Shown: piece by piece, positions 1 to 24,600 of the stretch
Position numbering within the stretch: position 1 is the first letter of the stretch
Layout of the letters: each line of letters opens with the position of its first letter
NCBI RefSeq assembly: GCF_964019385.1
Contig: NC_088647.1
Span: 12,510,774-12,574,773 of the forward strand
DNA length: 64,000 bases
Reading direction: 5' to 3'
From: Sycon ciliatum
Taxonomy: Eukaryota; Porifera; Calcarea; Leucosolenida; Sycettidae
Notes under the pieces: model-generated
Seen by the model: the letters and a program-made list of their open reading frames with translations, nothing else
Databases searched by the model: none
What the model was told of the DNA's origin: nothing
Program-made: the position numbers and the translations under genes

Positions 1-682
1 ACAGTATGTGTATCACGGCACACGCATGATTCAATTGAAAAGTCCATGCTCCTACTGTAGGATGCAGACAGTTATGACATAAACAGTTTAATTAGACAGT
101 TGACTTTTTGCACTTTGAAATGCCAAATATCGGCCAGCATGAGTACTTAGTTTCTGGGGAAATTGATAGTCCAGAATTCAAAATTCAAGATAATAATGGC
201 AATCACTAGTGGACCCCAAGCTCTATAAGCATTAGTGTTTTCAATTTATACTTGAAAGTAGAAACAGTTTTGTTGTGCTATGTGGATTTCAGACACTTCT
301 TCAAATGACGGCATTGTAATTTTTTCTCCAGCAGAATTGTGTCTAATTATGGATGGGATGTGCAGACGGATCATCATGGCGTATAAACAAGCCAGAGCCA
401 GTGTTGCCCCGGGTCTGTATCAACAGCAGCCTTTACATCAATGCCAAGTTCTGAGATCAAGTATGAGGCATGAGCAAACTGCTGCACTGCAGTACAACAC
501 CCTTGTATAGTCCGAAGCGGCATGCAGTCTGTGCCACCACAGTACAGCCGACTCACCTGGACTCAACCAACACACTGAGTACGAATGCAGCAGCGGCAGC
601 AGTTGTGATGCTAGTAACTGACTACGTCCAAGGATTATGCATCGCCCACAGCCAACAGCAGACGAAGTGGACATTGGAGCAC
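1..682. other. No gene recognised; 3' flank of the PH-domain gene
   Basis: AT-rich sequence at the window edge. I see no convincing exon, RNA gene or repeat. It lies downstream of the minus-strand PH gene and probably holds its 3' UTR, but I could not identify a clear polyadenylation signal. Short open frames here carry no motif. Confidence 0.5.
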
Positions 683-2140
683 TTACATCGAGCTCTCCTC
701 GCCACACAACTTCACCAGGGATGCGAGGTTGAAATGCCCTGGCCGACCGTACACAGCAAGCTCTTGCAGCTTCTTGAGACCAGCTGCCAGAACAAGGTCT
801 CCGTTGTGGTTGATCGTGGCTGTCTCCTTGGCATCGTCATCATCTGCCATCTCAAACACAACACGATGAGCGGTAATAATTCCGCCGAAAGATAGTCGCT
901 TCAACGGGGGTACTTGCGTGTGAACAGCATTGCCAAGTTCCGTCAGGAGGTTTTTGATGATGACGGTGCCAAGGTGCGAGCGTACTGCGAGATATCCTTC
1001 AGCTAGGTTGTGTACTGACTGGTAATTGCACTTGAAGAGCAGTGGTACTTCCAGCGAGAGAAGCTTGGTGACTCGCTGCAGTGCGGCCGTGCAGTTCTTG
1101 CGTGCTCTGCACACGTCCATGGCATGGGGCAGCGGCAGTCCTTTCAGCTGGCCACCGCACACAAAGTCGTCCACGCCAACCACAATCCTGTCGAAGAAAT
1201 GCTTGCCCGTCAGGTGGACCCCCTTGCCGAGTTGCTTCGCCGGTACGGTGAGCCGAATGATGCCGTTCACTGGTTGCGCCCTCACCACCTCGTCAGGCTC
1301 CAGGTCACCATACTGAAACTTGATTACTCTCTTTTGTGTTGCTTCCACAAACGCTATCTTTCCTACAGGTTCGTTGCCGACTAAGTCCATCAGATTGTAT
1401 CGCAGTTCATCGATGTAGTCACCAAAGACGAGCTCACCCAATCGGTTTCGCATCGCTTTTGGAGCTCGTGCGTACAGCTCTGTCATATCGCATTCTAGTT
1501 TGAAGGATTTCACGTTGAAGTGCTCTGCCAGACTCTCCAAGCTTCGCTCCAGGACACGATGCCAGCGTGCATACATGACAACCACCTTTGGCAGCAGGTC
1601 TGGTGGCATATTATACCGCTCAGGCATGGCCTTGTACGCGTTGACAGCAGCAACTGTATTCGCACGTGGTCTGCCTGGATACGCAGCAGCTGCTCCATAG
1701 TGATCCGTCTGTTCATCTTCTCCACCTGCTCCGTTGTTCGCACTGATCTCTACCATGATTTCGTTGCTATCAACATTGCCTCGAACAGCCTGCAAAGCAC
1801 TGACCCAGTTTCGACAATCATCTACACTGATATCCGAGTAAATACCGTAGTTACGGTCGTTCGTGATGATCATGAAGCAGAAGTCACTGGACACACTTGC
1901 AGGCCATGCAATATTCGCTGAGCCTCGAGCTTGTGTTCCCCGTGGCTTGACAAACAGCGCCTTATCCAGGTCGATAATTCCAAGTTGGTTGACACCAGCT
2001 CGTGCATCAGCCTCACTGACATAGTACGTTAGCCTCCTGTTGCCATCCAGAACGAAGAATCGCCGCTTCCAGTTCTTGACTCGACCACCTTGCTTGATCA
2101 GCCACCCTTGTTTGAGCCGAGCAATTCCGCCGTCAGGCAT
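683..2140 (-). CDS. PH-domain protein with a novel C-terminal region (single exon)
   Basis: Uninterrupted 485-codon frame. Residues about 10-120 form a pleckstrin homology domain: a GWLIKQGG first strand, a basic KNWKRRFFVL second strand, and the invariant Trp of the C-terminal helix at residue 112 (CRNWVSALQ). The basic cluster fits the K-Xn-(K/R)-X-R pattern of phosphoinositide-binding PH domains, so membrane recruitment by phosphoinositides is likely (inference). Residues about 140-165 are acidic and low complexity. The remaining 320 residues are predicted globular and I do not recognise the family. The frame extends 12 codons further upstream without an ATG; I chose the ATG at 2140 because it lies just before the PH domain. 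There are no introns, unlike the other genes here, so an expressed retrocopy is possible, though no poly-A tract or flanking repeat was seen. Confidence 0.8.
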   Translation of the reverse strand: MPDGGIARLKQGWLIKQGGRVKNWKRRFFVLDGNRRLTYYVSEADARAGVNQLGIIDLDKALFVKPRGTQARGSANIAWPASVSSDFCFMIITNDRNYGIYSDISVDDCRNWVSALQAVRGNVDSNEIMVEISANNGAGGEDEQTDHYGAAAAYPGRPRANTVAAVNAYKAMPERYNMPPDLLPKVVVMYARWHRVLERSLESLAEHFNVKSFKLECDMTELYARAPKAMRNRLGELVFGDYIDELRYNLMDLVGNEPVGKIAFVEATQKRVIKFQYGDLEPDEVVRAQPVNGIIRLTVPAKQLGKGVHLTGKHFFDRIVVGVDDFVCGGQLKGLPLPHAMDVCRARKNCTAALQRVTKLLSLEVPLLFKCNYQSVHNLAEGYLAVRSHLGTVIIKNLLTELGNAVHTQVPPLKRLSFGGIITAHRVVFEMADDDDAKETATINHNGDLVLAAGLKKLQELAVYGRPGHFNLASLVKLCGEESSM

Positions 2141-4679
2141 CCTCTCCGACAAACTATTTCCTTCGCACAAACTCACAATTTTGCCTTACGATCACACCCT
2201 GATGGCAGGTTTGACTTTTCACTGCAAAGTTTTCAGGGGCTGGAGAAACCAAGAGTACTTGTTGTTGTGTCTTCCGACTATTGGATCCTGAGAGCGTTTC
2301 TTGTCGCTCACAACTTCTGTCCAGACTGCTCAACACTGCAACCGACCTGCTGCCTCCTGGCTGTGTGTCGTGATTTCAAGGAAACACACCCGTAAACATA
2401 TGCCAACCTGGGCGAAAGGACTGCGAGTAGAGTGTGACCACCACTCAGCTACGAAACCGCCTGATGTGACGGCTGGTATGCACCCACTGACTGACTCCGT
2501 TACTCTACTGTCACTAGGTCACAGTAGGTGACAAACTCAGCACCACTGAAAAGTAACCGCTACTCGCTAGCACTGGTTAGCACTTCGCGAGTTCTCCGTC
2601 TACGTCTTAGTCTACCATGCATGGTCTACCGAAGGCCGAAGGCCCATGCTGCTAATAGTAATAGTAATAGTGCTATGCCCACTTTTGGGCCACTGCACAT
2701 GTGATCTACGCGCTCGATTTAGCTCTTCGTGGCTCGTAGTCGCGTTGAATGTTACACAAAGTCAAGGACGGGATAGCTAGCACTCATCAACACTGTCAAC
2801 AGCTGTAACACTCTGCAGCAACATGGTCGCCACCGTTGTGCGGAGACGGAGCGAGTAAGAACTAATGTTACTTTACTGCGGGCTGTGTAGCGCGAAACTT
2901 CCGACAAGGCGACGTGCTCTCGCCAAGCCCGTTCCACTGGTCATTCGACTGGCCAAGGCAAGGACACGGCGTGTGGATCTACGTGTGTGTGGCAGTTTGC
3001 ATGATACCGTCAGACTGTAGATCCGCATGGTAGATCTACCCTTGATATGAGGCTTGATCATGACATGTACGAAAGTCATGTATCTACTCGATCCCTGCCG
3101 CAGGTTTCAGCGCGACGCGAAGAGCAATGCTGATCGGCCGACCGGCCGGTGTTCAAAGTAACTAACTTTCTAGTTGTTCCTCCCCCATCTCAGCGTAGAT
3201 ACCGTGTAGCAAGCCAACAGGCAACACCACGACGGACACCGACACTGCCAGCAAATATTAGTTCTTCTCCAAGAACCTAACCGCGTTAGGTCAATGAGCA
3301 TCCTGCCCTGGCACCCGTTTACCCCCTCTCCCCAGCCAGGCCCAGTACAGGCCCTGGCCACAGGGTCACTTGCCACAACTGTTACTCTAGACTACACTCT
3401 ACAGACAATCATCTAGATCTGCAGACTTCCGTACTTCATGATCCGGACGCGGGAGCCGCGCGATCCTATGCCAATGCAATGCATTTTTACTTCAGTGCTA
3501 GCATGCTTCTGTGTCTTGCTACGCGAGCGGCCAAAAATTGCAAAATGGGCAAAAGGCAAAGACCATGGCTCATTGATCGAGTTGAACTAATACTTACTTG
3601 AAGTCAAGCCACAAGCCCAACATGATCATGAGCGGAGCAGAACTTCTGCCAGAAGAGATACCCCGGGTTCCGCCCCATAAGGGTCGACGTACATGTCCAT
3701 GTACTTATAAAAGTTAGTTGAAACATGATGAGGAAGTCTCTCCTTTCCTAGTTTACAGTTCTGACTTCCCGGAAATTGAAAACTTCTCCAACCTTTTTTT
3801 TATCGATACACATTATGATTGTGCTAGCTTTGGAGCATGTATCTACCGGTAGATCTACTACTACTAGTACTAGTAGTAGTAGATTCTACATGAAGACAAT
3901 GACTATGTCATGTCGACAGTCAGTGCAGTGCATGTCAAGGAGTCGCTTTTACTCGATCTCAACGAATCAAAGACTATACTACATTGTAATTTGTAGACTG
4001 GTATAGTCACCATACCATGGTATACTGGTGCATCTAATCAGAGCGCACGTGAGAAGTAGATCTACGGCCCAGTACATGTAGTAGTACTAGTAGTAGTAGT
4101 AGTAGTACGGGAGCAAAACACTTCACCACCGATCGATCGCGATCAACACCGACGACATGTCACCAGGTCACATAACATCTCTAATCTGATGTAGGCGAAG
4201 TAAACTTAGTTTTCACGCATCCATGACCAGATGACTCTACTGACCTAGGCTGTGAGGCTGTGAAGAAACCATGATGCGATGACCACTGACTGAGTACAGG
4301 AGTCGCAGTGCTACATGACCTATGCTGAACTACTAGTACTGTAGTAGTCTACAATTATTATAAGTAGTTACAAAACTAGACTAGTAGTTACATTTGCTAA
4401 CTGTGTGGAAGAACAGACGGGCCGGCGCCGATAGCTCGCCGAAACAGCCCGCTCGAGACTGCAACAAGAAGAAGAACGCTACATGCAGCGCTACCACTAG
4501 TACCAGTGCAGTAGAAACGGTTTCCCGGAGTGAACTAGTAATCAATGCGATAGATGTCAGTGTAGCGTTTCTGTTGAATCGAGCTTTCTTTGTTGCTTTA
4601 GACTTAGTGGTCGCATTTTGATCGGTTCATCATTTTAGATCTTCCTAGGGTATTTTGGCGGGTATCCAATATCGTTGCG
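2141..4679. other. Intergenic region between two divergent genes
   Basis: The PH gene (minus) and the JmjC-like gene (plus) start at opposite ends of this 2.5-kb stretch, so it probably contains both promoters. No coding exon is visible. It has short trinucleotide runs of the TAG/CTA type near 2653-2672, 3855-3885 and 4078-4108, some of them self-complementary. I recognise no TATA box or initiator with confidence. Confidence 0.5.
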
Positions 4680-17106
<12,427 letters not shown>

Positions 17107-18716
17107 ACAGCGGCATGGCAGTGCTGCACTGATTTTTATCAGAATTACACATCTATTTTCTCAAATGATAACAGCATCGTATATTTTAGTCTGTTCCTCA
17201 CGCATATGACTCTATTGGAATGACAGGCAGTGTCACTCAGTTCTGATTGAGTTCTTCATCACGTGCAGCTGTATATCAATATTGGCTTTTGATGGGTGTA
17301 TTGGATTATTTCTTTCAGGTGTTATGAGCTATGGCACATTAGCTACGAAATGAAATCTAACTCCAACATGCAGTCTCAGAACATGACTTTATGGGCATAT
17401 TCAGTTAAAGGGAAACTGAACGCCAAAAATAAGTATGGCTTATCCGAAGGGGAATTGGGCACTGATTCCGATGAGCTATGTCTCGAGCCGATCAGAGAAG
17501 AGGAACCGTGTCAAATTTCATAAATAACACCTTCCATATTTGGAAATTGGGCTTGATGACGTGCGTACTGCTTAGCTGTCACCATGCTGTGCATGCTCAG
17601 CAATGTAATTGAATGGAAGAAAACAATTACTTTGGTGTTTTGCAGCTCTATTTCGTTCCCTGACGGTAACCAAATCTAGATGTAGGAATTTGTTGAGCAG
17701 GAGAGTGACACATGTCTTCCCGAAGGCTGTCCAGGCTGCAGTGGTGATGAAGAAGACACGATCATCACCCCGAGATCGATTGTAGCGAATTGGAAAACTC
17801 ATGGTGAATTTGCTTCCACCCCAAGGCAATGTCGAGGTATGAAGGGTGTACTGCCTTCCAAAGTGAAGAGGAGATGAACATGGCTGTGCATAGCTGTTGT
17901 TCTATGCCAACTTACCTACTCTTGCTGGTACCGTAGTGGCATATTGCAAATTTCGTGGACGAACAACTCTCTAGTCACAAGTGGCTAGTGAGCAACACTA
18001 ACAGGTGAGATTTTTCAATTTGACAAAAATTGTTTTTGTTTGAGAACTGACAGTGGTAGTCATTAGACTCAGTAGGTGTCTCTCTGCTGCTTTTTTCCCT
18101 TCATCGGTAGGGTTGTGCTTGAAGTAAAAATAAATAGAAAATGTGGAACAAAAATCTGATCATGTAGTTCGAATTTCAACTTCAAAGTATGTGTACATCA
18201 AATCACAAAAATTTCAAGGTGGTGCTGTGCATTGAAAAAGACTGGGAGCTGGCAGCAATGGAAAGGGTAGAAACGAAACCAGTAATGTAGAGTATTCATA
18301 AGGTAGAGGGAGCTGAAAACGGGAGAAGAGTAGTAAGTATTTCAGTTCGAAGTAGTGTCAATAGACAGCATTGTGTTGCATACGTTGTGGATATTGTGTG
18401 AATCTAATAATTGGCGGAGGGTAGTGATTATGCAGAGCATTGTTACAATACAAGGTACTCTGTGAGCAGATAGAAATCAATATCACGGCATGGTTTAGAC
18501 AGGAACCCATAAATGGCACGAAATTGCTAATCCAAAATTATAATATTATCCCCTGAGTATGAGTAGTATTTTTTATTATGGTGTTCTCCTGTGTTTACAT
18601 GCAGAGCCTTGACGTTGCTGGACGAGCGACAATATAAATTACATAAACATGTAACTCATGATGTGGAATGACTGCCGTATCGCATTGCCAACGCAAACCC
18701 ATCCTGTGTCAGTGCA
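17107..18716. other. Intergenic region with an out-of-phase exon-like frame
   Basis: After the JmjC-like stop codon a frame at 17319-17523, following TTTCTTTCAG, reads CYELWHISYEMKSNSNMQSQ and on to TAA at 17523. ELWHISY resembles DLWEVSY in the gene's last exon, but its phase does not fit the upstream donor. From about 17600 to the gap at 18717 I see no gene. Confidence 0.35.
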
Positions 18717-18916
18717 NNNNNNNNNNNNNNNNNNNNNNNNNNNNNNNNNNNNNNNNNNNNNNNNNNNNNNNNNNNNNNNNNNNNNNNNNNNNNNNNNNNN
18801 NNNNNNNNNNNNNNNNNNNNNNNNNNNNNNNNNNNNNNNNNNNNNNNNNNNNNNNNNNNNNNNNNNNNNNNNNNNNNNNNNNNNNNNNNNNNNNNNNNNN
18901 NNNNNNNNNNNNNNNN
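18717..18916. other. Assembly gap, 200 Ns
   Basis: Exactly 200 undetermined bases, a common placeholder for a gap of unknown size. The right side enters a Ty3/Gypsy pol gene, so the missing sequence probably includes the 5' part of that element. Confidence 0.95.
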
Positions 18917-19987
18917 TGCAGCAATGGCATCCTGTATCATGGCACCAGGATCGTCATTCCACCCAAGCAGCGTGCCTCTGTCCTTGCCACTCTACACGAA
19001 GGCCACCAGGGTGCCACGAAGTGTAAGGCATTAGCGCGAAACTCAGTGTGGTGGCCAGGCCTTGCCAAAGAAGTAGACGCACTGGTTGCAGCATGCCCCG
19101 TCTGCTGTAAACACCGCCTCCAGCACAGCGAGCCACTTCAGCCGGTTCCGCGCCCTCAGCTCCCATGGCACACCATTGGCTGTGATCTGATGGAGCATGA
19201 TAGTAAAGTGTACCTCGTGGTAGTTGACTACTTCTCGCGATTTCTCGACGTCATCCCGCTGCGTTCCACGACGTCTGCCAGCATTGTCTCCAAGCTGCAT
19301 GGTCTCTTCGCCACCCATGGCATCCCAGCATGCCTAGTAAGTGACAATGGTCCCCAGTTTGCAAGTGCGGACTTCCGTAGCTTTGCCCACTTGTACGACT
19401 TCAGTCACCGAACCTCCAGTCCTCGCTACCCCCAATCGAACGGCGAAGCAGAACGAGCTGTCCGAACTGCTAAGGAGCTTCTCAAGAAGAACCCGAGTCT
19501 GCCTGATGCTCTCCTAGCGTATCGCAACACGCCGCTAGCCAACGGCTTTGCGCCAGCTCAGCTCTTGTATGGTCGACGTATCCGCACGACCGTCATGACG
19601 TCTGCAGAGCAGCTTCACCCAGAATGGCCCGACATCACCGCTCTCCTGACCACTGAGTACACCCTGCAGGAGAAGCAGAAAGAGGTTTACGACAGCCGCC
19701 ATGCTGCCCGACCTCTGCCGCCATTAGAGCCTGGTGACAAGGTGTGGATCCCAGACTTGAAGAAGGAAGGGAAAGTAGTGGAACGCCTGTCAAACCGTTC
19801 GTACAATGTGGAGACAAACACCGGCACTGTTCGTCGCAACCGCCGACACGTCATCAAGCAACCCTTGGACGACACCGCAGCTGTTGTTGATGTTGAGCCG
19901 AACACCGCTGACCAGCCAGCAGCGCCACGTCGTTCGGAACGGGCCACTCGAGGTGTCCCAGCAAACCGTTTGCTGGAACAGATGTGA
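18917..19987 (+). mobile_element. Ty3/Gypsy pol fragment: integrase and C-terminal tail
   Basis: Open frame of about 356 codons emerging from the gap and ending at TGA. It contains the integrase HHCC zinc module (HEGHQGATKCKALARNSVWW ... CPVCC), then the catalytic core with GCDLMEHD, SDNGPQF and NGEAERAVR providing the D, D and E residues, then a basic C-terminal domain. The 5' portion (gag, protease, reverse transcriptase, RNase H) is not in the window. It is related to, but clearly diverged from, the element at 21056-26066, and lies in the opposite orientation. Confidence 0.9.
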
Positions 19988-20140
19988 ACTGTGTATGCTA
20001 GTTGGATTCTGATCCATGATTGTGATCTCCATACTCGCCTTTACTTGTTCGCTTCTTTACGTACTGTACTTAAATTCTGTACTTATTGCTTCTTGCGATT
20101 ACTTTCACTCGGTTTAGTCTAATAGAGGATTCTTTATCTC

Positions 20141-20150
20141 AGAGGGGAGA
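20141..20150 (+). promoter_or_regulatory. Polypurine tract of the plus-strand Ty3/Gypsy element
   Basis: AGAGGGGAGA directly precedes TGTAGTGG, the presumed LTR start. That is where the plus-strand DNA primer of LTR retrotransposons lies. Confidence 0.6.
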
Positions 20151-20738
20151 TGTAGTGGATCTGGGTCCATATTTGTGTTATAGTGTTTGACCTTTGTCTA
20201 TGCATTATTCTACCCCATTGCCATTTATGTCTGACTGGTGACATCATGCATACTACGCACGTGCACCGTACGACCTTGCGGCATTCACACTGTATGCTGA
20301 TGGCAACTCATGCTACTTTATCTATAGGTTTTATTCTAGTAATTAGTTAGTTGAAAACAGGACGAAGTTGAGTGTTGTGTGTTTTAGATGACTGCGAAAG
20401 TCATTACACAGTCATGTACTTGAAAGAGTTCCAGTGCAGGAGCAACTCTCCTCGTGGCATATGAACATCGAAAATACAATTGCACACTGTCTGGGTGACA
20501 CATACTGTGTGCATCATAACAGTTCTATTTGAAAGGCTGCCGTCACTGAGTCACTGAGTGGGTGATGTGATGTGGCTGCAACTGCCTGCTCCAGTGATCG
20601 CCGCGTGGTGGGTGGACACGGCCGTTCCAGAGACTAGACTCCCAGAATCAGGCATGTCCTCGAAACGGCCACAGTCTATTGGCACATGTACATGTATGTC
20701 ACAGTGTGTCACTGTCAGTGTCACTATGTGCCACTACA
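20151..20738 (+). repeat. Putative 3' LTR of the plus-strand Ty3/Gypsy element
   Basis: Begins TGTAGTGG after a purine tract and ends CCACTACA, a perfect 8-bp inverted pair of the same style as the LTR ends of the neighbouring element. The 5' LTR is missing, so the right boundary rests only on this terminal match. Confidence 0.55.
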
Positions 20739-21055
20739 TGCACTGGGTATGAGACCAGTGAGAGAAGAAGTTGAGGCAGGGGGGGGGGGGGTGTAACAAC
20801 ACATGGCTGGTCAGATGGTGCGATTGTGCAGATGCCGGAGTCGCAATAAACCCGGTTTCCTGATACCAGTGTGACATGCTGTGTAGCTTGTTGATCGTGA
20901 CGTTGACAGCATTGTGCAATGGTTTTGGAGTTTGGATAAACAGCATTTGACTCAACATTGACGAAGAGTCCGTAAACCTGTGTATGCACTCTTGCGTCTT
21001 GGAGTCTTGGTACTACAAGTACATGTAGACCGGCATTATTATCAGGTGTGATGAT

Positions 21056-21295
21056 TGTAGTGTTTCGTACTTTAGTCTAACCAGACCAACCAGAGAGCCA
21101 AGACCTTAGTTCTAACTGTTGTACTACGATAAGACAAAGAACCTCGAACACATGCAATCTACTAGATATATACATACGGGCTAAAGTGGGAAGAAGGAAT
21201 GGAATGCTAGATCATGTAAGTGGATCATGATGGTGGGAATGATATCGGAATGCATGTATGCATGGGCTTCATGCATCTAGTCACATGACACTACA
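21056..21295 (-). repeat. 3' LTR of the Ty3/Gypsy element
   Basis: 240 bp. In element orientation this is the downstream LTR. It follows the purine tract and directly abuts ATGAT. Confidence 0.95.
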
Positions 21296-21308
21296 CCTCC
21301 CTTTCTTT
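21296..21308 (-). promoter_or_regulatory. Polypurine tract
   Basis: In element orientation, AAAGAAAGGGAGG immediately precedes the 3' LTR. It primes plus-strand DNA synthesis in this class. Confidence 0.75.
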
Positions 21309-21622
21309 GAGGTTGTAAGAGCAAATATGGCAGTAGATTAAGAAGATGGAGAAGATACATGTACCTAACTGACGACTTTGAAAATGAAAACAATAAGACC
21401 GTTGCAGAAGGGATCCATTACAGAGTTCTGAAAGCACTGGTCTGTCCGAGGGAGTATTCTAGTATAGTGCATTGTACATGTACATGTATATCCTCTCCTC
21501 TTACAAAGAAAAGACCTAAGGGTGTACAGAGGACACACAGGCACATGCAAGCCATTAGGAAAGAGAACAAGCAAGAGAGGGAGAGACAGAAGAGTGGAGT
21601 ATGTTGTTTGGAGAGACCAACG

Positions 21623-24600
21623 TTAGAAGCGATCGGGAGCGTGAACGACACGGCCGCGAGCCGTGACATACTTATCAGGCTGGTCTTGAGCTGGAGGGGT
21701 CGATGGCAAGTTGGGAACTGCAGGACACGGCGGAGTAGAAGGTTGACTGGCTGGGGGATCAGGATCGGTAGTAGCGGCAGAGTGACCAGCAGGCGGCAAC
21801 TGTTGCGGCGTTGGCATTGGGACAATGTGCCGCCGGTTGCGTCTGAACTGGCCCGATGGGGTTGCTACGATGTAGGAGCGCAAGGCTGGTTGGCTCATCA
21901 CGTGGCCAGACTCTTCACGATCAGGTAGATACACCGGCTGTTGGGGACACAGAGACGGCAGTGTCCGGGCTGCATGGCGACTGGCATGGTTGGTGCTTTG
22001 GCGATCCTTTAAGAGCTGATCCGCGGCACGCAGGTCGCTCTGATCGACTGGATGCGACTGTCGCTGTGTTGGAGAGAGAGGTAAGAGTGACTGCAGCTGG
22101 CGGTTCATCAGAAGCTGGGCTGGACTCTTACCATTCTCCAAGGGAGTGTTGCGGTACGCGAGTAGTGCGAGGTGCCAATCAGTGCCCTGACGGAACAGAC
22201 TTTTGACCGTGCGAACAGCACGCTCGGCCATGCCATTGGCTTGCGGATAGAGAGGGCTACTGGTGACGTGGCGGAAGCCATAGGTGGATGCAAACTGGGC
22301 AAATTCAGCACTGGTGAATTGCGGTCCGTTGTCGGTCGTTAGAGAGTCAGGGATGCCATGGCGAGCGAACAGTGACTTGAAATGGCTGACTGTACGAGCT
22401 GTGGAGAGCGAGGGCATGTCGAGGACCTCGATGAACCGAGAGTAGTAGTCGATGACGAGGAGGTGGTTGCGACCGTCGATGGTGAAGAAGTCTGCGGCCA
22501 GATGTTGCCAAGGAAACTCTGGGAGTGGAGTTGAGAGAAGAGGCTCGGGTGGCTGAGAGCGGTGTCGACTGCATTCTTCGCATGTTTGGACAAGAGTAGC
22601 TATGTCCGACGAGAGCGATGGCCACCATACGGAAGTGCGGGCCAGGCGTCGGCACTTGGTGATGCCCTGATGACCCTGGTGAAGGCGAGCCAGGATTTCT
22701 TGCTGGTGAGCGGGAGGTATGTAGAGACGCTGATCATACAGAATCAAGCCGTCGTCCGTGAGGCTGAAATGTGCGCTGTGCTCTATAAGAAACTGCACTA
22801 CGGGAGGAGCATCGCTAGGAGCAGGCCAGCCGTGCTGCAGATACTCGATGATGCGAGCACAGCTATCGTCGTCGCTTTGCCATGCTGAAACCTCTTCCAG
22901 GCGTTGCGCAGTGGCAGGCAGAGCCTCAGTGACGTACGACACCATAGCAGCGGTCTCAGCCTCCGGTGTGGCAGTAGCGTCGGCATCTGTGCTGCGCAGA
23001 GGAGCTCGAGACAGAGCGTCGGCAATTGCGAGTTGTTTGCCAGGAGTGTGGATAATACTGTAGTCGTATCGAAGTAGCCGTAGACGAAACCGGAGGACCC
23101 GCGGAGGGAGGTCGTCAAGAGCACGGGTACCGAGCAGAGGGATGAGTGGCTTGTGATCCGTCTCAATGGTGAATGGCATGCCGAGGAGGTAGTGGGAGAG
23201 CCGGTCGCAGGCCCACGTTGCAGCCAGAGCCTTCTCGATTTGCGAATAGCGCGTTTCCGCTGGTGTGAGAGAGCGAGACAAATAGGCTACAGGACGGACG
23301 GACGCGTCGGGCTGGCGTTGTAGAAGCACTGCACCCAGGCCAAAGGAAGATGCATCAGCAGATACTGTAGTGTGGTAGTTGGGAGAGTACTTGGCCAGGA
23401 CGGGCTCGTTACTCAGTGACGTCTTGATGCGGTCGAACGCGGCACACTGCTCAGCACCCCACTGCCACGGGGTGCCTTTGACGAGGAGAGACCTGAGAGG
23501 TTGCGTGATGGAGGCCAAGTCCGGAATGAACTTGCCTAGGTGGTTGGCCATGCCGAGCAGACGGCGGACGGAATGAACATCGGAGCAGGGAGAGAGCTCC
23601 TGGATCGCGTGGATCTTGTCTGGATCTGGACGGATGCCACAGCCATCAATCACGTGGCCCAGGAACTTGATCGAGGTAGCATGAAATTGACACTTCTCGC
23701 TGTTGAGCGTGACACCGGCGGATTGAAGACGGGCCAGAGCTGGTCGAAGGTTGTCGACCTCCTCCTCGAGGGTGGAGCCGAATGTGAGGACGTCGTCCAT
23801 CATGCAGATGTTGCCAGGGAGGTCGCTGAGCAGATCTGACATCTGTTTCTGAAAATACTCGGGTGCCGAGGAGATGCCAAAGGGGAGCCGCGTGTAGCAG
23901 AATCTGCCGATGGGCGTGATGAAGGTGGTTAGAAGCTGCGACTCTGGCGCCAACGGAATTTGGTGAAACCCGCTGTTAGCGTCCAGCTTGGAGAATACCT
24001 TGGCATCACCGAGGCGAGCGAGGAGATGGTCCGTGGTAGGGAGAATGTGCCGTTCGCGCTTGACGGCTTTGTTGAGCCGTGTGAAGTCACCGCAGATGCG
24101 CACGCTGCCGTTTGGTTTTGGCACAACGACCATGCCGGCACACCAATCGGTCGGTTCGGACACTGGGCGAATGACGCCAGCGGCTTCCATGCGACGGAGG
24201 GCTTCAATAACCTTCGATTCCATGGGCAGAGCAACTCGCCGAGGAGTGGAGAGCGAGTATGGAGGAGCCTCATCGCGAAGTTGAATGGTGTGGAGAGGAC
24301 CGAAGGTACCTAGGCCCGAGAACAGGTCAGGAAACTCAGCGGCAACAGGAGAGCGAGAGTCTGAAGCTGAGTCATTTGAGGTAGAGGTGGTCTCCAGGAC
24401 GTTAGCAGGAGCAGGCAGGATGCCGAGTGCCTCAATGGCTGGACGTCCGAGCAGTGGAAGCTTGAGGTCGCGGACCACGTACACCTGGGTGGGCACGGAG
24501 TGAGACTGAGATGAGTGAGCTGTGCGCAGGTCAGCTGTAAACCGGCCACAAACATTGAGGCTTGTGTTGTCTGGGCCCCGGAGAGTACGGTTCGATGGGG

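Noticed and set aside
2141-2176. Upstream extension of the PH-gene frame to a GTG
   Set aside because: Nuclear animal genes start at ATG; the first in-frame ATG is at 2140, directly before the PH domain.
18656-19026. Open frames crossing the N gap
   Set aside because: Undetermined bases cannot be translated; only the Ty3 frame right of the gap is supported.
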